This document shows, one piece after another, positions 51,704-60,606 of a stretch of DNA of 64,000 bases. Position 1 is the stretch's first letter. The number at the start of each line of letters is the position of its first letter. The stretch comes from Stenotrophomonas sp. Marseille-Q4652 (GTDB lineage Bacteria; Pseudomonadota; Gammaproteobacteria; Xanthomonadales; Xanthomonadaceae), in the NCBI RefSeq assembly GCF_916618915.1, contig NZ_CAKAKE010000001.1, positions 2,649,001-2,713,000 on the forward strand, written 5' to 3'. The translations under genes and the position numbers were made by a program. The notes under the pieces are model-generated. The model worked only from the letters and a program-made list of their open reading frames with translations, searched no databases and was not told where the DNA came from.

Positions 51704-52882
51704 CTACGGCTGCTGCACGGGATACGCCAGCAACACCACCAGGTCTTCCTCGCCGGTCTGTTGCAGGGCATGGGTGCTGCCGGTGCGGGTCAGCAGGGCA
51801 TGGCCGGGACCGACCTCGTACTGGCGGCCGTCGAGCACGTACAGGCCGCGGCCGCTGACGATGTAGTAGATCTCGTCCTTGTGCTGTGGGTGCAGGCCGA
51901 TGCCCGCGCCCCTGTGCAGCACGCGCTTGCGCAGCACGAACGGCAGGTCGAGCACATCGGCGAACAACGAGTGCGCGGTGGTCGGGCCGGCGCCACCGTG
52001 CGGGCCGGGCTGCTGCTTCGCCACGTCGTTCTCGTGCACCACCTGCGAGCCATTGCGCGGTTCGCCGGTAGCGGCGCGTGGCGCGGCCGGGACCGCGGCT
52101 GCCGAGCTGGGCGTGTTCGGCGGCGCCTTGGCCACCTCGGCCGCGCTGCTGGCGCAGTCGATGTCGCGCTGCATCTGCGGCTTGAGCTCGGGCTGCAGCT
52201 GCACCCAGCCGCGCATCACCTGGCAGGCCACGGCGGCGGCGCCGGCGGTGCTGAAGTGGGTGCCGTCGGCCTTGTCCTGTTCCGGCACGAACATGAAGTA
52301 CGGCTTGGCGCCCTGCTCGCCCAGCGCGCGGATCCACGCCATCGAGCTGGCGTTGAGGTCGATCAGGCCGACCTTCTGCTCCTCCGCTACGCGCTTGACC
52401 GCCTCGGTGTACAGGCCATGGGTGTCGACCAGCGAACCGAAGTCGTACAGCAACCGTGCCACCGGGGTGATGAGGATCGGGGTGGCGCCCTTGCCGCGCG
52501 CAACCTCGATGTAGCGGGCCAGCAACCGCGGGTAGTCGGTCTTCGGATCGGTGTAGCGGCTCGGATCCTCGAACTTGGCGTCGTTGTGGCCGAACTGGAT
52601 CAGCAGCACGTCGCCCTTGCCGATCTGCGCTGCGATGGCATCAAGCCGGCCCTCGTCGATGAAGCTGCGCGTGCTGCGTCCGCCAATGGCGTGGTTGCGC
52701 ACTTCCCACCGGTCCGGATCCAGCCAGCCCTGCAGCATCTGCCCCCAGCCGGCCTGCGGTGCGCGCTCGGGGCCATAGCTGGCCGCGGTGGAATCGGCGG
52801 CGATGAACACGCGCTGCGGTTCGGCCAGCGCATGGCCGGCGGACAGGCACAACAGCAGCAACCACGGGATCGAACGCTTCAT
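51704..52882 (-). CDS. rhamnogalacturonan acetylesterase-like SGNH hydrolase fused to a cupin
   Basis: The 392-residue exported protein has a signal peptide (residues 1-21, ending GHALA). The SGNH/CE12-type esterase (about 22-245) shows block I FIAADSTAASYG, block III QFGHNDAK and block V DGTHFS with the catalytic Asp and His. A Pro/Ala linker leads to a cupin domain (about 285-392) with HPQHKDEIYYIVSGRG. CE12 enzymes remove acetyl groups from pectic rhamnogalacturonan. The cupin fusion is unusual. It is the distal gene of the kduI-kduD-isomerase set. ATG 52882 starts the signal peptide. Confidence 0.85.
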   Translation of the reverse strand: MKRSIPWLLLLCLSAGHALAEPQRVFIAADSTAASYGPERAPQAGWGQMLQGWLDPDRWEVRNHAIGGRSTRSFIDEGRLDAIAAQIGKGDVLLIQFGHNDAKFEDPSRYTDPKTDYPRLLARYIEVARGKGATPILITPVARLLYDFGSLVDTHGLYTEAVKRVAEEQKVGLIDLNASSMAWIRALGEQGAKPYFMFVPEQDKADGTHFSTAGAAAVACQVMRGWVQLQPELKPQMQRDIDCASSAAEVAKAPPNTPSSAAAVPAAPRAATGEPRNGSQVVHENDVAKQQPGPHGGAGPTTAHSLFADVLDLPFVLRKRVLHRGAGIGLHPQHKDEIYYIVSGRGLYVLDGRQYEVGPGHALLTRTGSTHALQQTGEEDLVVLLAYPVQQP

Positions 52883-52931
52883 GCGGGCTCCGGCATCAGC
52901 AACGGGGACGGACAGTGGGGACACAAACAAC

Positions 52932-52950
52932 ATGGGCGCCCCGCGGGCGC
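52932..52950 (-). terminator. GC palindrome between isomerase and esterase genes
   Basis: GGGCGCCC-cgc-GGGCGCCC can form a strong hairpin, followed on the minus strand by TGTTGTTTG. It may attenuate transcription into the esterase gene. Confidence 0.5.
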
Positions 52951-52987
52951 CCGTGTGTGCCCGATCGGGCGTACAGCGGTGTGCGGC

Positions 52988-53626
52988 TTACTTGCCGAGC
53001 ACGCCCTTGACGTAGGCAACGATGGCCTCGTCCTTGGCGTTGTCGAAGAACGCCTTCTGGAAACGCTCGCCGCCGACGGCCTGCTTGACCAGTTCCTGGT
53101 CGATGGACTTCAGGCCTTCGACGAAGTCCTTGGAAGCAGCAGCCTTGACCTGGGCCAGGATGCCGGCGTTGGTCATCTGCGATTCCTTGCGCTCGGCCGG
53201 GTAACCCTGGCCACGCTCGCCGGCGAAGGCCTTCTCGAAGATGTAGCGGATGTTGATTTCCGCGCCCCAGCCGTAGCCCTTGGCGAACGGCAGCGCCAGT
53301 GCGTTGCCGTTGTTGACCTGGGCGAACAGGAAGGCGTCGGTCGGCTCGATGCAGTAGCCGCAGTACACGCCCGGCCAGGCATTGAGCGACATCATCGCGC
53401 CCTGGCCGGTGCCGCAGCCGGCGACGACGAAGTCCACGGCCTTGGCATTGAGCAGCAGCGCGGCGCAGATGCCCAGGTGGATGTAGGTCAGGCGGTGGTC
53501 GTTGTCACCGTCCATACCGACGTTGAACACTTCGTGGCCCTGGGTGGCGGCCACGTCGTTGAGCTGCTGCAGGACCACCGGGTTCTTCGCGGCCTGGCTG
53601 AATTCCTGCATCAAGGCGATCTTCAT
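52988..53626 (-). CDS. RpiB/LacAB-family sugar isomerase (DhuI-like)
   Basis: The 212-residue protein has the RpiB-family core: the N-terminal MKIALMQEFSQAAK, VAGCGTGQGAMM with the catalytic Cys, and a later GYCIEPTDAFLF. Family members interconvert aldose and ketose phosphates. In some streptococci an RpiB-type enzyme (DhuI) replaces KduI in unsaturated uronate breakdown. Here it lies beside both kduD and a true kduI, so it may act on a different uronate product. ATG 53626 was chosen because the family N-terminus begins there. Confidence 0.8.
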   Translation of the reverse strand: MKIALMQEFSQAAKNPVVLQQLNDVAATQGHEVFNVGMDGDNDHRLTYIHLGICAALLLNAKAVDFVVAGCGTGQGAMMSLNAWPGVYCGYCIEPTDAFLFAQVNNGNALALPFAKGYGWGAEINIRYIFEKAFAGERGQGYPAERKESQMTNAGILAQVKAAASKDFVEGLKSIDQELVKQAVGGERFQKAFFDNAKDEAIVAYVKGVLGK

Positions 53627-53698
53627 TGCGACATTCTCTTGCTTAGGGGGAGAGGGTTGCGCGTGCGGGACCAGCCGCACGCGCGACAGGGAGTTGGA

Positions 53699-54454
53699 TC
53701 AGCGTGCCAGCCAGCCGCCGTCGACCGGGATGATCGCGCCGTTGACGTAGTCCGAGGCACTGGAAGCCAGGAACACGGCGGCGCCGCCCAGGTCTTCCGG
53801 CTTGCCCCAGCGACCGGCCGGGATGCGGTCCAGGATCGACTTGTTGCGCTCCTCGTCGGCACGCAGCTGGGCGGTGTTGTCGGTGGCCATGTAGCCCGGG
53901 GCGATGGCATTGATGCACACGCCCTTGCCGGCCCACTCGTTGGCCAGCAGGCGGGTGATGCCGGCAATGCCGCTCTTGGAGGCGGTGTAGGACGGCACGC
54001 GGATGCCGCCCTGGAAGGACAGCATCGAGGCGATGTTGATGATCTTGCCGCTGCCCTGGGCGATGAAGTGCCTGCCGGCGGCCTGCGACATGAAGAAGGC
54101 GGACTTGATGTTGACGTTCATGACGTCGTCCCAGTCCTTCTCGGAGAACTCCACCGCATCGGCACGACGGATCAGGCCGGCGTTGTTGACCAGGATGTCC
54201 AGCCCGCCCAGGCCCTCGACGGTCTCGCGTACGACGCGCTCGACCGGCTCGATGGTGACCAGGTTCGCCTCGATGGCGAGGAAGCGGCGACCCAGCGCAC
54301 GCACCTTGGCGGCAGTCTCGTCCGGCGGGGCGATGCCGGCGCCGGCAATGTCGGCACCGGCGGCGGCCAGCGCCAGCGCGATGCCCTGGCCCAGACCGGT
54401 ATTGGCACCGGTTACCAGGGCGACCTTGCCTTCGAGACTGAATGGATTCGTCAT
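53699..54454 (-). CDS. kduD: 2-deoxy-D-gluconate 3-dehydrogenase
   Basis: The 251-residue short-chain dehydrogenase reduces 2,5-diketo-3-deoxygluconate to KDG. Rossmann motif TGANTGLGQGIA, NNAGLIRRADA, catalytic Ser in INIASMLSFQGG and Tyr-x3-Lys in PSYTASKSG are present. The C-terminal VPVDGGWLAR-type end (PVDGGWLAR) is typical. It is in the operon between kduI and the RpiB-like gene; its product is the substrate of the kinase at the start of the window. Confidence 0.93.
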   Translation of the reverse strand: MTNPFSLEGKVALVTGANTGLGQGIALALAAAGADIAGAGIAPPDETAAKVRALGRRFLAIEANLVTIEPVERVVRETVEGLGGLDILVNNAGLIRRADAVEFSEKDWDDVMNVNIKSAFFMSQAAGRHFIAQGSGKIINIASMLSFQGGIRVPSYTASKSGIAGITRLLANEWAGKGVCINAIAPGYMATDNTAQLRADEERNKSILDRIPAGRWGKPEDLGGAAVFLASSASDYVNGAIIPVDGGWLAR

Positions 54455-54511
54455 GTGTTCCTCTCCAGGGGTGGTTCGGTACGTAATGGATGCCGGCCCG
54501 CGCCGGCGCGT

Positions 54512-55360
54512 TCACTTGAGCTGGCAGATGTCCAGCACGTGCATGTCGGTGTAGTCGAGGTTCTCGCCGCCCATCGCCCAGATGAAGGCGTAGTTGCTGG
54601 TGCCGGCGCCCATGTGGATCGACCAGGGCGGCGAGACCACGGCCTCGTTGTTGCGCATCACGATGTGGCGCTGCGCCTCGGGCTGGCCCATCAAGTGGTA
54701 GACGCGGTCGTTGTCGCCCAGGTCGAAGTAGAAATAGACCTCGCTGCGGCGGTCGTGCAGGTGCGGCGGCATGGTGTTCCACACGCTGCCCGGCTTGAGC
54801 ACGGTCAGGCCCAGCAGCAGCTGCGAGGACTGGCAGGTGGCCGGCACGATGTACTGGTAGATCGTGCGCTCGTTGCTGGTCTCCAGCGCGCCGCGCTCCA
54901 GCGCCACCGCGTCCTTGATCGAGAGCTGCCTGGTCTCGAAGCGCGCATGCGCCGGGGTCGAGACCAGGTAGAACTGCGCCGGGTTGCCGGCATCGGTCGA
55001 GGCGAACTGCACGTCCTCGCTGCCCATCGCCACGTACAGGCCGTCCTTGGGCCCGAGCACGTGGTCGGTGCCGTCCACGGTCACCGTGCCTTGCCCGGCG
55101 CCCACGTTGATGACGCCCAGCTCGCGGCGTTCCAGGAACGGATGGCCGGCGGCCGAGGCCGGCTCGGTCTGCCGCGGCAGCGCCAGCGGCTGGGCGAGTG
55201 GTGCGGCGCCACCGACCACGAATCGCTCGTAGTGGGTGTAACTCAGCCGCAGCTCGCCGGGGACGAACAGGCCGTCCAGCAGGTACAGATCGCGCAGCTC
55301 ATCGTTGCTGGCGCCGTGCACCACGCCGGGATGGGTTGCGTAATAGGTCTTCTGGTACAT
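54512..55360 (-). CDS. kduI: 4-deoxy-L-threo-5-hexosulose-uronate ketol-isomerase
   Basis: The 282-residue cupin-fold enzyme isomerises the unsaturated uronate product of pectate lyases to 2,5-diketo-3-deoxygluconate. The metal-binding motif [16 protein letters not shown] (His, His, Glu) is intact, as are [18 protein letters not shown] and the His of [15 protein letters not shown] 55360 begins the family N-terminus [11 protein letters not shown]; the frame is open upstream. An operator-like motif lies 60 bp upstream. It is first in the operon with kduD, the RpiB-like gene and the esterase. Confidence 0.95.
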   Translation of the reverse strand: MYQKTYYATHPGVVHGASNDELRDLYLLDGLFVPGELRLSYTHYERFVVGGAAPLAQPLALPRQTEPASAAGHPFLERRELGVINVGAGQGTVTVDGTDHVLGPKDGLYVAMGSEDVQFASTDAGNPAQFYLVSTPAHARFETRQLSIKDAVALERGALETSNERTIYQYIVPATCQSSQLLLGLTVLKPGSVWNTMPPHLHDRRSEVYFYFDLGDNDRVYHLMGQPEAQRHIVMRNNEAVVSPPWSIHMGAGTSNYAFIWAMGGENLDYTDMHVLDICQLK

Positions 55361-55416
55361 GGGTCGTCCTCCATCGCGCCGCGCGCGGCCAGGGATTGGG
55401 TCCATTCTAGCCGGGC

Positions 55417-55432
55417 TGGAAACCGGTGTCAT
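55417..55432 (-). promoter_or_regulatory. operator-like motif before kduI
   Basis: On the plus strand TGGAAACCGGTGTCAT shares the 13-mer AAACCGGTGTCAT (55420-55432) with a site at 60529-60541. It contains the central CCGG typical of LacI-family operators and sits 57 bp upstream of kduI. Confidence 0.65.
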
Positions 55433-55488
55433 TTTGCGGCGCAAGAAGCCGCGGACCGACCGCCATCGCGGCCGGCAAGGGCAGTGGA

Positions 55489-56547
55489 TCAATCCTCCGG
55501 GGGCTGGCAGGAGTCGCGCACGATCAGGTGCGGGCGCACGCTGGCCATGGGCAGGGTCTGGCTGCCGTCGGGCTGGATCAGCATCGCCGCGGCAGTGCGG
55601 CCGGTGTCGCGGGTGTGCCGGCGCACCGAGGTCAGCGACGGCCACAGGCGCGAGGCCAGCGGGCTGTCGTCGTAGCCGACGATGGACAGCTGGCGCGGAA
55701 TGTTGATGCCGGCGCGCATGGCGACCTTGTAGACGCCGGCGGCCATTTCGTCGTTTCCGGTGAAGATCGCGGTCGGCCGCTGCTTGCCCAGCAGCAGCTT
55801 CTCGGCCGCGGCCACGCCGGATTCGAAGGTGTAGCCGGCCTCGATGATCCGTTCCGGCGGCAGCTCGATGCCGCGCTTGGTCAGCGCGTCGATGAAGCCG
55901 GCGGTGCGCTCGTGCGCCGAGCGGTAGGCCGTGGGGCCGGTGATCAGGGCAATGTCGCGGTGGCCCAGCGACAGCAGGTAGTCGGCGGCTTCGGCGGCGC
56001 CGTCGCGGTCGTGGGTGATCACCATCTGCGAGGAGTCATCCAAAGGCAGCGAGGCGATCCGGGTATAGCGGCAGCCGATCTCGGCCAGCATGTCGGCCAG
56101 GGCCTGGTCCTCGGAGGCACGCGGCACCAGGATCACCCCGTGCAGCTTCTGCTGCTGCACGAAGCGGCGCACGCCCTCGATGTAGCCGGGGCTGCGGCTG
56201 TCGCACGGGTGCACCACCAGCTCGAAGCTGGAGCCGCGCAGCGCATCCAGCGCGCCGTACTGCATGTCCACGATGTACTGCGCGGTGGGGTTGTCGTAGA
56301 CCATGCCGATCAGGAACGAGCGCCGGAACGCCAGGCCGCGGGCCAGCGGGTCCGGCGCGTAGCCGACCTCGCGCATCAGCGCCTCGACCTTCTCGCGGGT
56401 GTCCTTACGCACCAGCGGCGAGTTGTTGATGATCCGCGAGACCGTCTTCTTGGAGACTCCGGACAGGCGCGCGATGTCGTTGATGGTGGCGGCCTTGCCC
56501 CCGGTCCTGGGGGCGCTTTCGAGGTCGGTCTTGCTACGCAGGGACAT
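55489..56547 (-). CDS. LacI-family transcriptional regulator (hexuronate)
   Basis: The 352-residue repressor has an N-terminal helix-turn-helix and hinge (about 20-70: [18 protein letters not shown] and the following NNSPLVRK). A periplasmic-binding-protein-like effector domain follows ([38 protein letters not shown]). It lies between kduI and the TRAP operon, both on its strand. Two shared operator-like motifs flank the locus. Its effector is probably a KDG-type sugar acid, inferred from context. ATG 56547 is preferred over a TTG at 56556. Confidence 0.9.
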   Translation of the reverse strand: MSLRSKTDLESAPRTGGKAATINDIARLSGVSKKTVSRIINNSPLVRKDTREKVEALMREVGYAPDPLARGLAFRRSFLIGMVYDNPTAQYIVDMQYGALDALRGSSFELVVHPCDSRSPGYIEGVRRFVQQQKLHGVILVPRASEDQALADMLAEIGCRYTRIASLPLDDSSQMVITHDRDGAAEAADYLLSLGHRDIALITGPTAYRSAHERTAGFIDALTKRGIELPPERIIEAGYTFESGVAAAEKLLLGKQRPTAIFTGNDEMAAGVYKVAMRAGINIPRQLSIVGYDDSPLASRLWPSLTSVRRHTRDTGRTAAAMLIQPDGSQTLPMASVRPHLIVRDSCQPPED

Positions 56548-56781
56548 GGTCTTCAACCGTCAATACAGGGGTTCAACGGCCGCGCGCCATCCGGCGCGCG
56601 GTGCGAAGTGGCGGAGTGGCCTGTCCACCGCCGGCCAGCGGGCCAGGGGCAGGAATGTCCCGCGACATCGCGATGGTAGCCCGAGACACCGCCCGGTAAC
56701 GGAACTCCGTACCGACCGGCCCGGGCCGGTGGCGAACATGGTGCGGCTGGCGGCGGCGGGCCGCCGGCCAGCCCGCCGGCC

Positions 56782-58065
56782 TCAGCTGCGCAGTAACTGC
56801 GGCAGCCACAGCGACAGCTGCGGGAAGAACGCCACCACCAGCAGCACGCCCAGCCCGACCAACCAGAACGGCCAGATGGTGCGCATGCTCTCGCCGACGC
56901 TGATCTTGCCGATCGCCGTGCCGATGAACAGCACCGAGCCCACCGGCGGCGTCACCAGGCCCAGGCCACCGGTCAGCACCAGCACCAGGCCGAAGTGGAT
57001 CGGGTCGATGCCATAAGCCCTGGCCACCGGCAGGAAGATCGGCGTGCAGATCAGGATCATCGGCGCCAGGTCCATGAAGGTCCCCAGCAGCAACAGCATG
57101 ACCACGATCATCAGCAGCACCATGTACTTGCTGTGGGCGAAGGACTGCAGGAATTCCACCGCCGCGGTCGGCACCTGCAGGTAGGCCAGCAGCCAGCCGA
57201 ACACCGCCGCGGTGGCGATCACGAACAGGATCACGCCGGTGCTGCGCGCCGCGTGTACCACGGTTTCGAGGAATTCCTTCAACCGCAGCTGGCGGTACAT
57301 CACGGTGGTCACCAGCAGCGCGTAGACCACGGCAATGGCCGCCGACTCGACCGCTGTGAAGATGCCGGCGCGGATGCCGACGAAGATCAGCGCCACCAGG
57401 CCCAGGCCCGGCAGGGCCGAGAGCAGGCGCAGCATTACCGCGCGCATGCCCGGGAAGGCTTCAACGCCGTAGCCGCGGCGACGCGCGACCACATAGCCAG
57501 TGACCATCAGTGCGACGGTCATCAGCAGCGCGGGCACGATGCCGGCGGCGAACAGGTCGGCGATCGACAACCCGCCACCGGCCGCGGCCGAAAACAGGAT
57601 CAGGTTGTGCGAGGGCGGCACCAGCAGCGCCACCAGTGCGGCGGTGATGCTGACGTTGACCGCGAAGTCACGGTCGTAACCGCGCTTGACCATCTGCGGG
57701 ATCATCGTGCCGCCCACCGCCGAGACGTCGGCGATCGCCGAGCCGGACACGCCGCCGAAGAACAGCGACGACAGCACCGACACCTGGCCCAGACCGCCAC
57801 GCAGGCGGCCGACCAGCGAGGAGGCCAGCGCGATCAGGCGTTCGGAGATGCCGCCGCGCATCATGATTTCGCCGGCGAAGATGAACAGCGGAATGGCGAT
57901 CAGCGAGGCCGAACCGGTGCCGGCCGAGATCTGCTGCACCAGCACGATCGAGGGGATGTCCAGGTACAGCAGGGTGGCCAGCGCCGCGGCGGCCAGTGCA
58001 TAGGCCACCGGCACGCCGATCACCAGCAGGATCGCAAAGACAAGGAACAGGATGGCGATACCCAT
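56782..58065 (-). CDS. dctM: TRAP transporter large permease (DctM)
   Basis: The 427-residue inner-membrane protein has about 12 helices and the DctM signatures: PVAYALAAAALATLLYLD, IPLFIFAGEIMMRGGISERL, LFFGGVSGSAIADVSAVG and VTPPVGSVLFIGTAIG. It uses the sodium or proton gradient to import the solute delivered by DctP. It follows dctQ by 3 bp. The solute is inferred to be a uronate or oligouronate from the surrounding genes. Confidence 0.95.
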   Translation of the reverse strand: MGIAILFLVFAILLVIGVPVAYALAAAALATLLYLDIPSIVLVQQISAGTGSASLIAIPLFIFAGEIMMRGGISERLIALASSLVGRLRGGLGQVSVLSSLFFGGVSGSAIADVSAVGGTMIPQMVKRGYDRDFAVNVSITAALVALLVPPSHNLILFSAAAGGGLSIADLFAAGIVPALLMTVALMVTGYVVARRRGYGVEAFPGMRAVMLRLLSALPGLGLVALIFVGIRAGIFTAVESAAIAVVYALLVTTVMYRQLRLKEFLETVVHAARSTGVILFVIATAAVFGWLLAYLQVPTAAVEFLQSFAHSKYMVLLMIVVMLLLLGTFMDLAPMILICTPIFLPVARAYGIDPIHFGLVLVLTGGLGLVTPPVGSVLFIGTAIGKISVGESMRTIWPFWLVGLGVLLVVAFFPQLSLWLPQLLRS

Positions 58066-58068
58066 GGC

Positions 58069-58587
58069 TCAGCTGCCTCCTTCGAGGGTGGCCGGGCGCA
58101 GCGACAGCACCAGGCGGTTGAGCGCGAACACCACCATCAGCGCACCGCCCATGCTCAGCGGCAGATAATTGATGCTCTGCGGCATCGATGCGCCGGCGGC
58201 CTTGATCGACAGGCCATCGAACAACAGCACGCCGGCCCACCAGGCGATGAAGCCGCCGATGGTGGCGATCACCAGCGGCACGATCACGTCGATCAGCCGG
58301 CGCACGCCCGGGCGCACGTGGTCCTGCAGCAGGAAGAAGCCGAAATGTCGGTTGGTGTGCACGCCACCGGCCGCGCCCAGGCTCATCGCCGTGGCCAGCA
58401 GCAACAGGGTGACCGGTTCGGTCCAGCTGGGCGAATCGTTGATCACATAGCGGGCGAAGACCTGCCAGCCCTGCACCACCACCAGCCCGAGCAGGGCCAC
58501 GACGGCGGTATGGATGGCAAGGTCGGCGAGCCGGGCCAGCACGCGCTGGGCACCGGTGGGAACGGGAATCTGGGTCGTGTCGGACAT
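58069..58587 (-). CDS. dctQ: TRAP transporter small permease (DctQ)
   Basis: The 172-residue protein has four transmembrane helices (about 25-45, 55-75, 95-118 and 140-158) and the DctQ pattern FARYVINDSPSWTEPVTLLL. It lies between dctP and dctM, with 12 and 3 bp gaps. It pairs with DctM in the TRAP membrane complex. Confidence 0.93.
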   Translation of the reverse strand: MSDTTQIPVPTGAQRVLARLADLAIHTAVVALLGLVVVQGWQVFARYVINDSPSWTEPVTLLLLATAMSLGAAGGVHTNRHFGFFLLQDHVRPGVRRLIDVIVPLVIATIGGFIAWWAGVLLFDGLSIKAAGASMPQSINYLPLSMGGALMVVFALNRLVLSLRPATLEGGS

Positions 58588-58599
58588 TCGCGGTGGGCC

Positions 58600-59607
58600 T
58601 CAGGCGAAGTCGCGGATGCGACGGTGCAGGGAAGCGATTTCGGGCTGGCCGAGGTAGCGCTGCAGCAGCGGCTGCGCGGCCTGGCGGAACGCGGCCATGT
58701 CGACCTCGTTGGCCTGGATGCCGGCGTCGAGCACGGCCTGGCGGGCCGTGCTTTCCGAGGCATCCCAGCGCTCGCGCATCACCTTGACCGAGGCGCGGGC
58801 GGTTTCCAGCAGCAACTGGCGATCGGCCGGGGCCAGCGTCTCGAAGCTGCGCCGCGACATCAGCAGCACGTCCGGCGCGTAGGAGTGCTCGCTCTGCGAC
58901 CAGTAACGCGCGGCCTCGAAATGGCGGCTGGAATGGAAGCTGCGCATGTTGTTCTCGGCGCCGTCGATCATGTGCGTCTCCATGCCGGAGAACGTGTCGC
59001 CCAGCGACATCGGCGTCGGGTTGGCCCCGAGCAGGCGCATCAGCTGGATGAAGATGTCCGAGCTGGCCACGCGCAGCTTCAGGCCGTGCAGGTCGGCCGG
59101 GGTCACGATCGGGTGCTTGGTGTTGTAGAAGCAGCGCGCGCCCGAGTCGTAGATCGCAAGGCCCACCAGGTCGCGGTTCTCGAACCCGGCCAGCACCGCA
59201 TCGGCGATGCCGCCATCGAGCGCGGCGCGCATGTGCGCGACCGAATCGAACACGTACGGCAGGCACAGCGCCTGGGTCAGCGGGAAGGCGTTGTTGAGCG
59301 CGCCCGAATACACGCGGGTGATGTCGATGGCGCCGAAGCGGGCCATGTCGATCGCCTCGGCCTCGCGGCCGAGCTGGCCGGAGTGGTACTGGCGCAGCTT
59401 CAGCCGGCCACCGGTCTCGCGCTCCAGCGTCTCGCCGATCCACTTCACCGCGGTGACTGTGGGGTAGTCGGCCACGTGTACGTCGGTGGCGGTCAACAAC
59501 TGGGTGCCGGTGGCCGCCACGTCCTTGCCGCCAGCGCCGCAGGCACCCAGCAGCGGCGCGGCCATCGCGCCCAGGCTGGTGGTCAGGAAACCTCTGCGAG
59601 TAATCAT
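58600..59607 (-). CDS. dctP: TRAP transporter substrate-binding protein (DctP)
   Basis: The 335-residue extracytoplasmic protein starts MITRRGFLTTSLGAMAAPLL followed by GACGAGG. It has a twin-arginine-like RRGF and a lipobox-like LGAC, so it may be a Tat-exported lipoprotein. The DctP family motif for carboxylate binding appears around the Arg in LHGLKLRVASSD, and MSLGDTFSGMETHMIDGAENN is typical. It delivers a sugar acid to DctQM. It is followed by dctQ and preceded by the hydratase gene 37 bp upstream. Confidence 0.94.
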   Translation of the reverse strand: MITRRGFLTTSLGAMAAPLLGACGAGGKDVAATGTQLLTATDVHVADYPTVTAVKWIGETLERETGGRLKLRQYHSGQLGREAEAIDMARFGAIDITRVYSGALNNAFPLTQALCLPYVFDSVAHMRAALDGGIADAVLAGFENRDLVGLAIYDSGARCFYNTKHPIVTPADLHGLKLRVASSDIFIQLMRLLGANPTPMSLGDTFSGMETHMIDGAENNMRSFHSSRHFEAARYWSQSEHSYAPDVLLMSRRSFETLAPADRQLLLETARASVKVMRERWDASESTARQAVLDAGIQANEVDMAAFRQAAQPLLQRYLGQPEIASLHRRIRDFA

Positions 59608-59643
59608 TGCGCCCTCCCGCGCCTTCGCCGTCGTTTACCGGGC

Positions 59644-60498
59644 TTACCCGGCGGCGACGGCCCTGCAAGAAATGCCGCCGTGGCCCACGAACTCGATCAT
59701 GGCCTGTTGGCCGATGGCGATGTCGTGGATGCCGGTGGCGTTGCCGGTGGCGATGAGATCGCCCTTCTTCAGCGGACGCCCGCGCCTGGCCGAGCGGGCC
59801 AGCGCGAAGGCAAAGGCGCCGCGCAGGCCACCGGGCAGCCGGCAGGCACCGCCGGTGCCGACCACCTCGCCCTCGATCCGGGTCTCGGCAACCAGCCCGG
59901 CCTCGTCCAGCGCGGTCCAGTTGGCGATCTCGCCCCCCAGCACCAGCCCGTTGTTGTTGCCGAAGTCGGACACCACCACGATCGGACCGAGCTGGTTGAT
60001 GGTCGCCAGCGGGCTGCTGGCCACTTCCACGCCGATGTGCAGGGTGGAGGGCAGCTGCGCGGCTTCTTCCGGGCTCCAGTGGAGCTTGTCGGCCGGCGCG
60101 TCGGCGTCCAGCCGCAGCACGTACTCGGCCTCGACCGCGCCGAAACCGCCTGCAAATACCGGGATATCCACGATGGCACCGGTAGCATTCCAGAGCTTGC
60201 GGGAAAAGATCGGGCCCAGCAGGCGTTCGTCACCGGACTGGTCGCGGCGCTCCGGGGCGATGAAGCCGACCTTCCAACCAACCACCGCATCGCCCCACTG
60301 GGCGATGGCCTGGTCCTGGAGTTGGTACGCCGCTTCCAGGTCCGCCGGAATCGAGCCCGGGAAGGCGGGCAAGGCCTGCCCGCGGCGACGTGCGTCGAGG
60401 AACTGCCGGACGATTCCGGTCGCCTCGGCTTCGGGGTTTTCCTGTTTGCCTTGATCGCTGCTCAAGTGCGTCTCCTGGGGGTCGTGTTGCACTGCCAA
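59644..60498 (-). CDS. 2-keto-4-pentenoate hydratase/FAH-family enzyme
   Basis: The 284-residue protein belongs to the MhpD-type branch of the fumarylacetoacetate hydrolase superfamily. Visible parts are AVVGWKVGFIAPERR, FGAVEAEYVLRL with the metal-binding Glu pair (VEAEYVL), and HIGVEVASSP. It heads the TRAP operon. Its substrate here is unknown: a hydratase acting on a sugar-acid-derived 2-keto compound would fit, but aromatic meta-cleavage genes are absent. ATG 60498 is chosen by frame; a first-strand ribosome site is weak (AGGAGACGC lies upstream). Confidence 0.82.
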   Translation of the reverse strand: MAVQHDPQETHLSSDQGKQENPEAEATGIVRQFLDARRRGQALPAFPGSIPADLEAAYQLQDQAIAQWGDAVVGWKVGFIAPERRDQSGDERLLGPIFSRKLWNATGAIVDIPVFAGGFGAVEAEYVLRLDADAPADKLHWSPEEAAQLPSTLHIGVEVASSPLATINQLGPIVVVSDFGNNNGLVLGGEIANWTALDEAGLVAETRIEGEVVGTGGACRLPGGLRGAFAFALARSARRGRPLKKGDLIATGNATGIHDIAIGQQAMIEFVGHGGISCRAVAAG

Positions 60499-60524
60499 TC
60501 GACAGTCGTCAGGTTGGCTGTATA

Positions 60525-60541
60525 TGGTAAACCGGTGTCAT
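60525..60541. promoter_or_regulatory. operator-like motif in divergent hydratase/esterase region
   Basis: TGGTAAACCGGTGTCAT contains the same 13-mer AAACCGGTGTCAT (60529-60541) as before kduI. It lies 27 bp upstream of the hydratase start and 66 bp before the divergent esterase, so it could control both. Confidence 0.7.
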
Positions 60542-60606
60542 CTGGCAATCCGCGCCGCAACAACGGCCGGCCCTGCCGGGGGCCGATTGCCCTTCCGGAG
60601 CCTGCG

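Noticed and set aside
51125..55675. A plus-strand open frame of 1516 codons
   Set aside because: It runs antisense to the esterase, isomerase, kduD and kduI genes, all with intact family motifs. High GC keeps the opposite strand free of stops.
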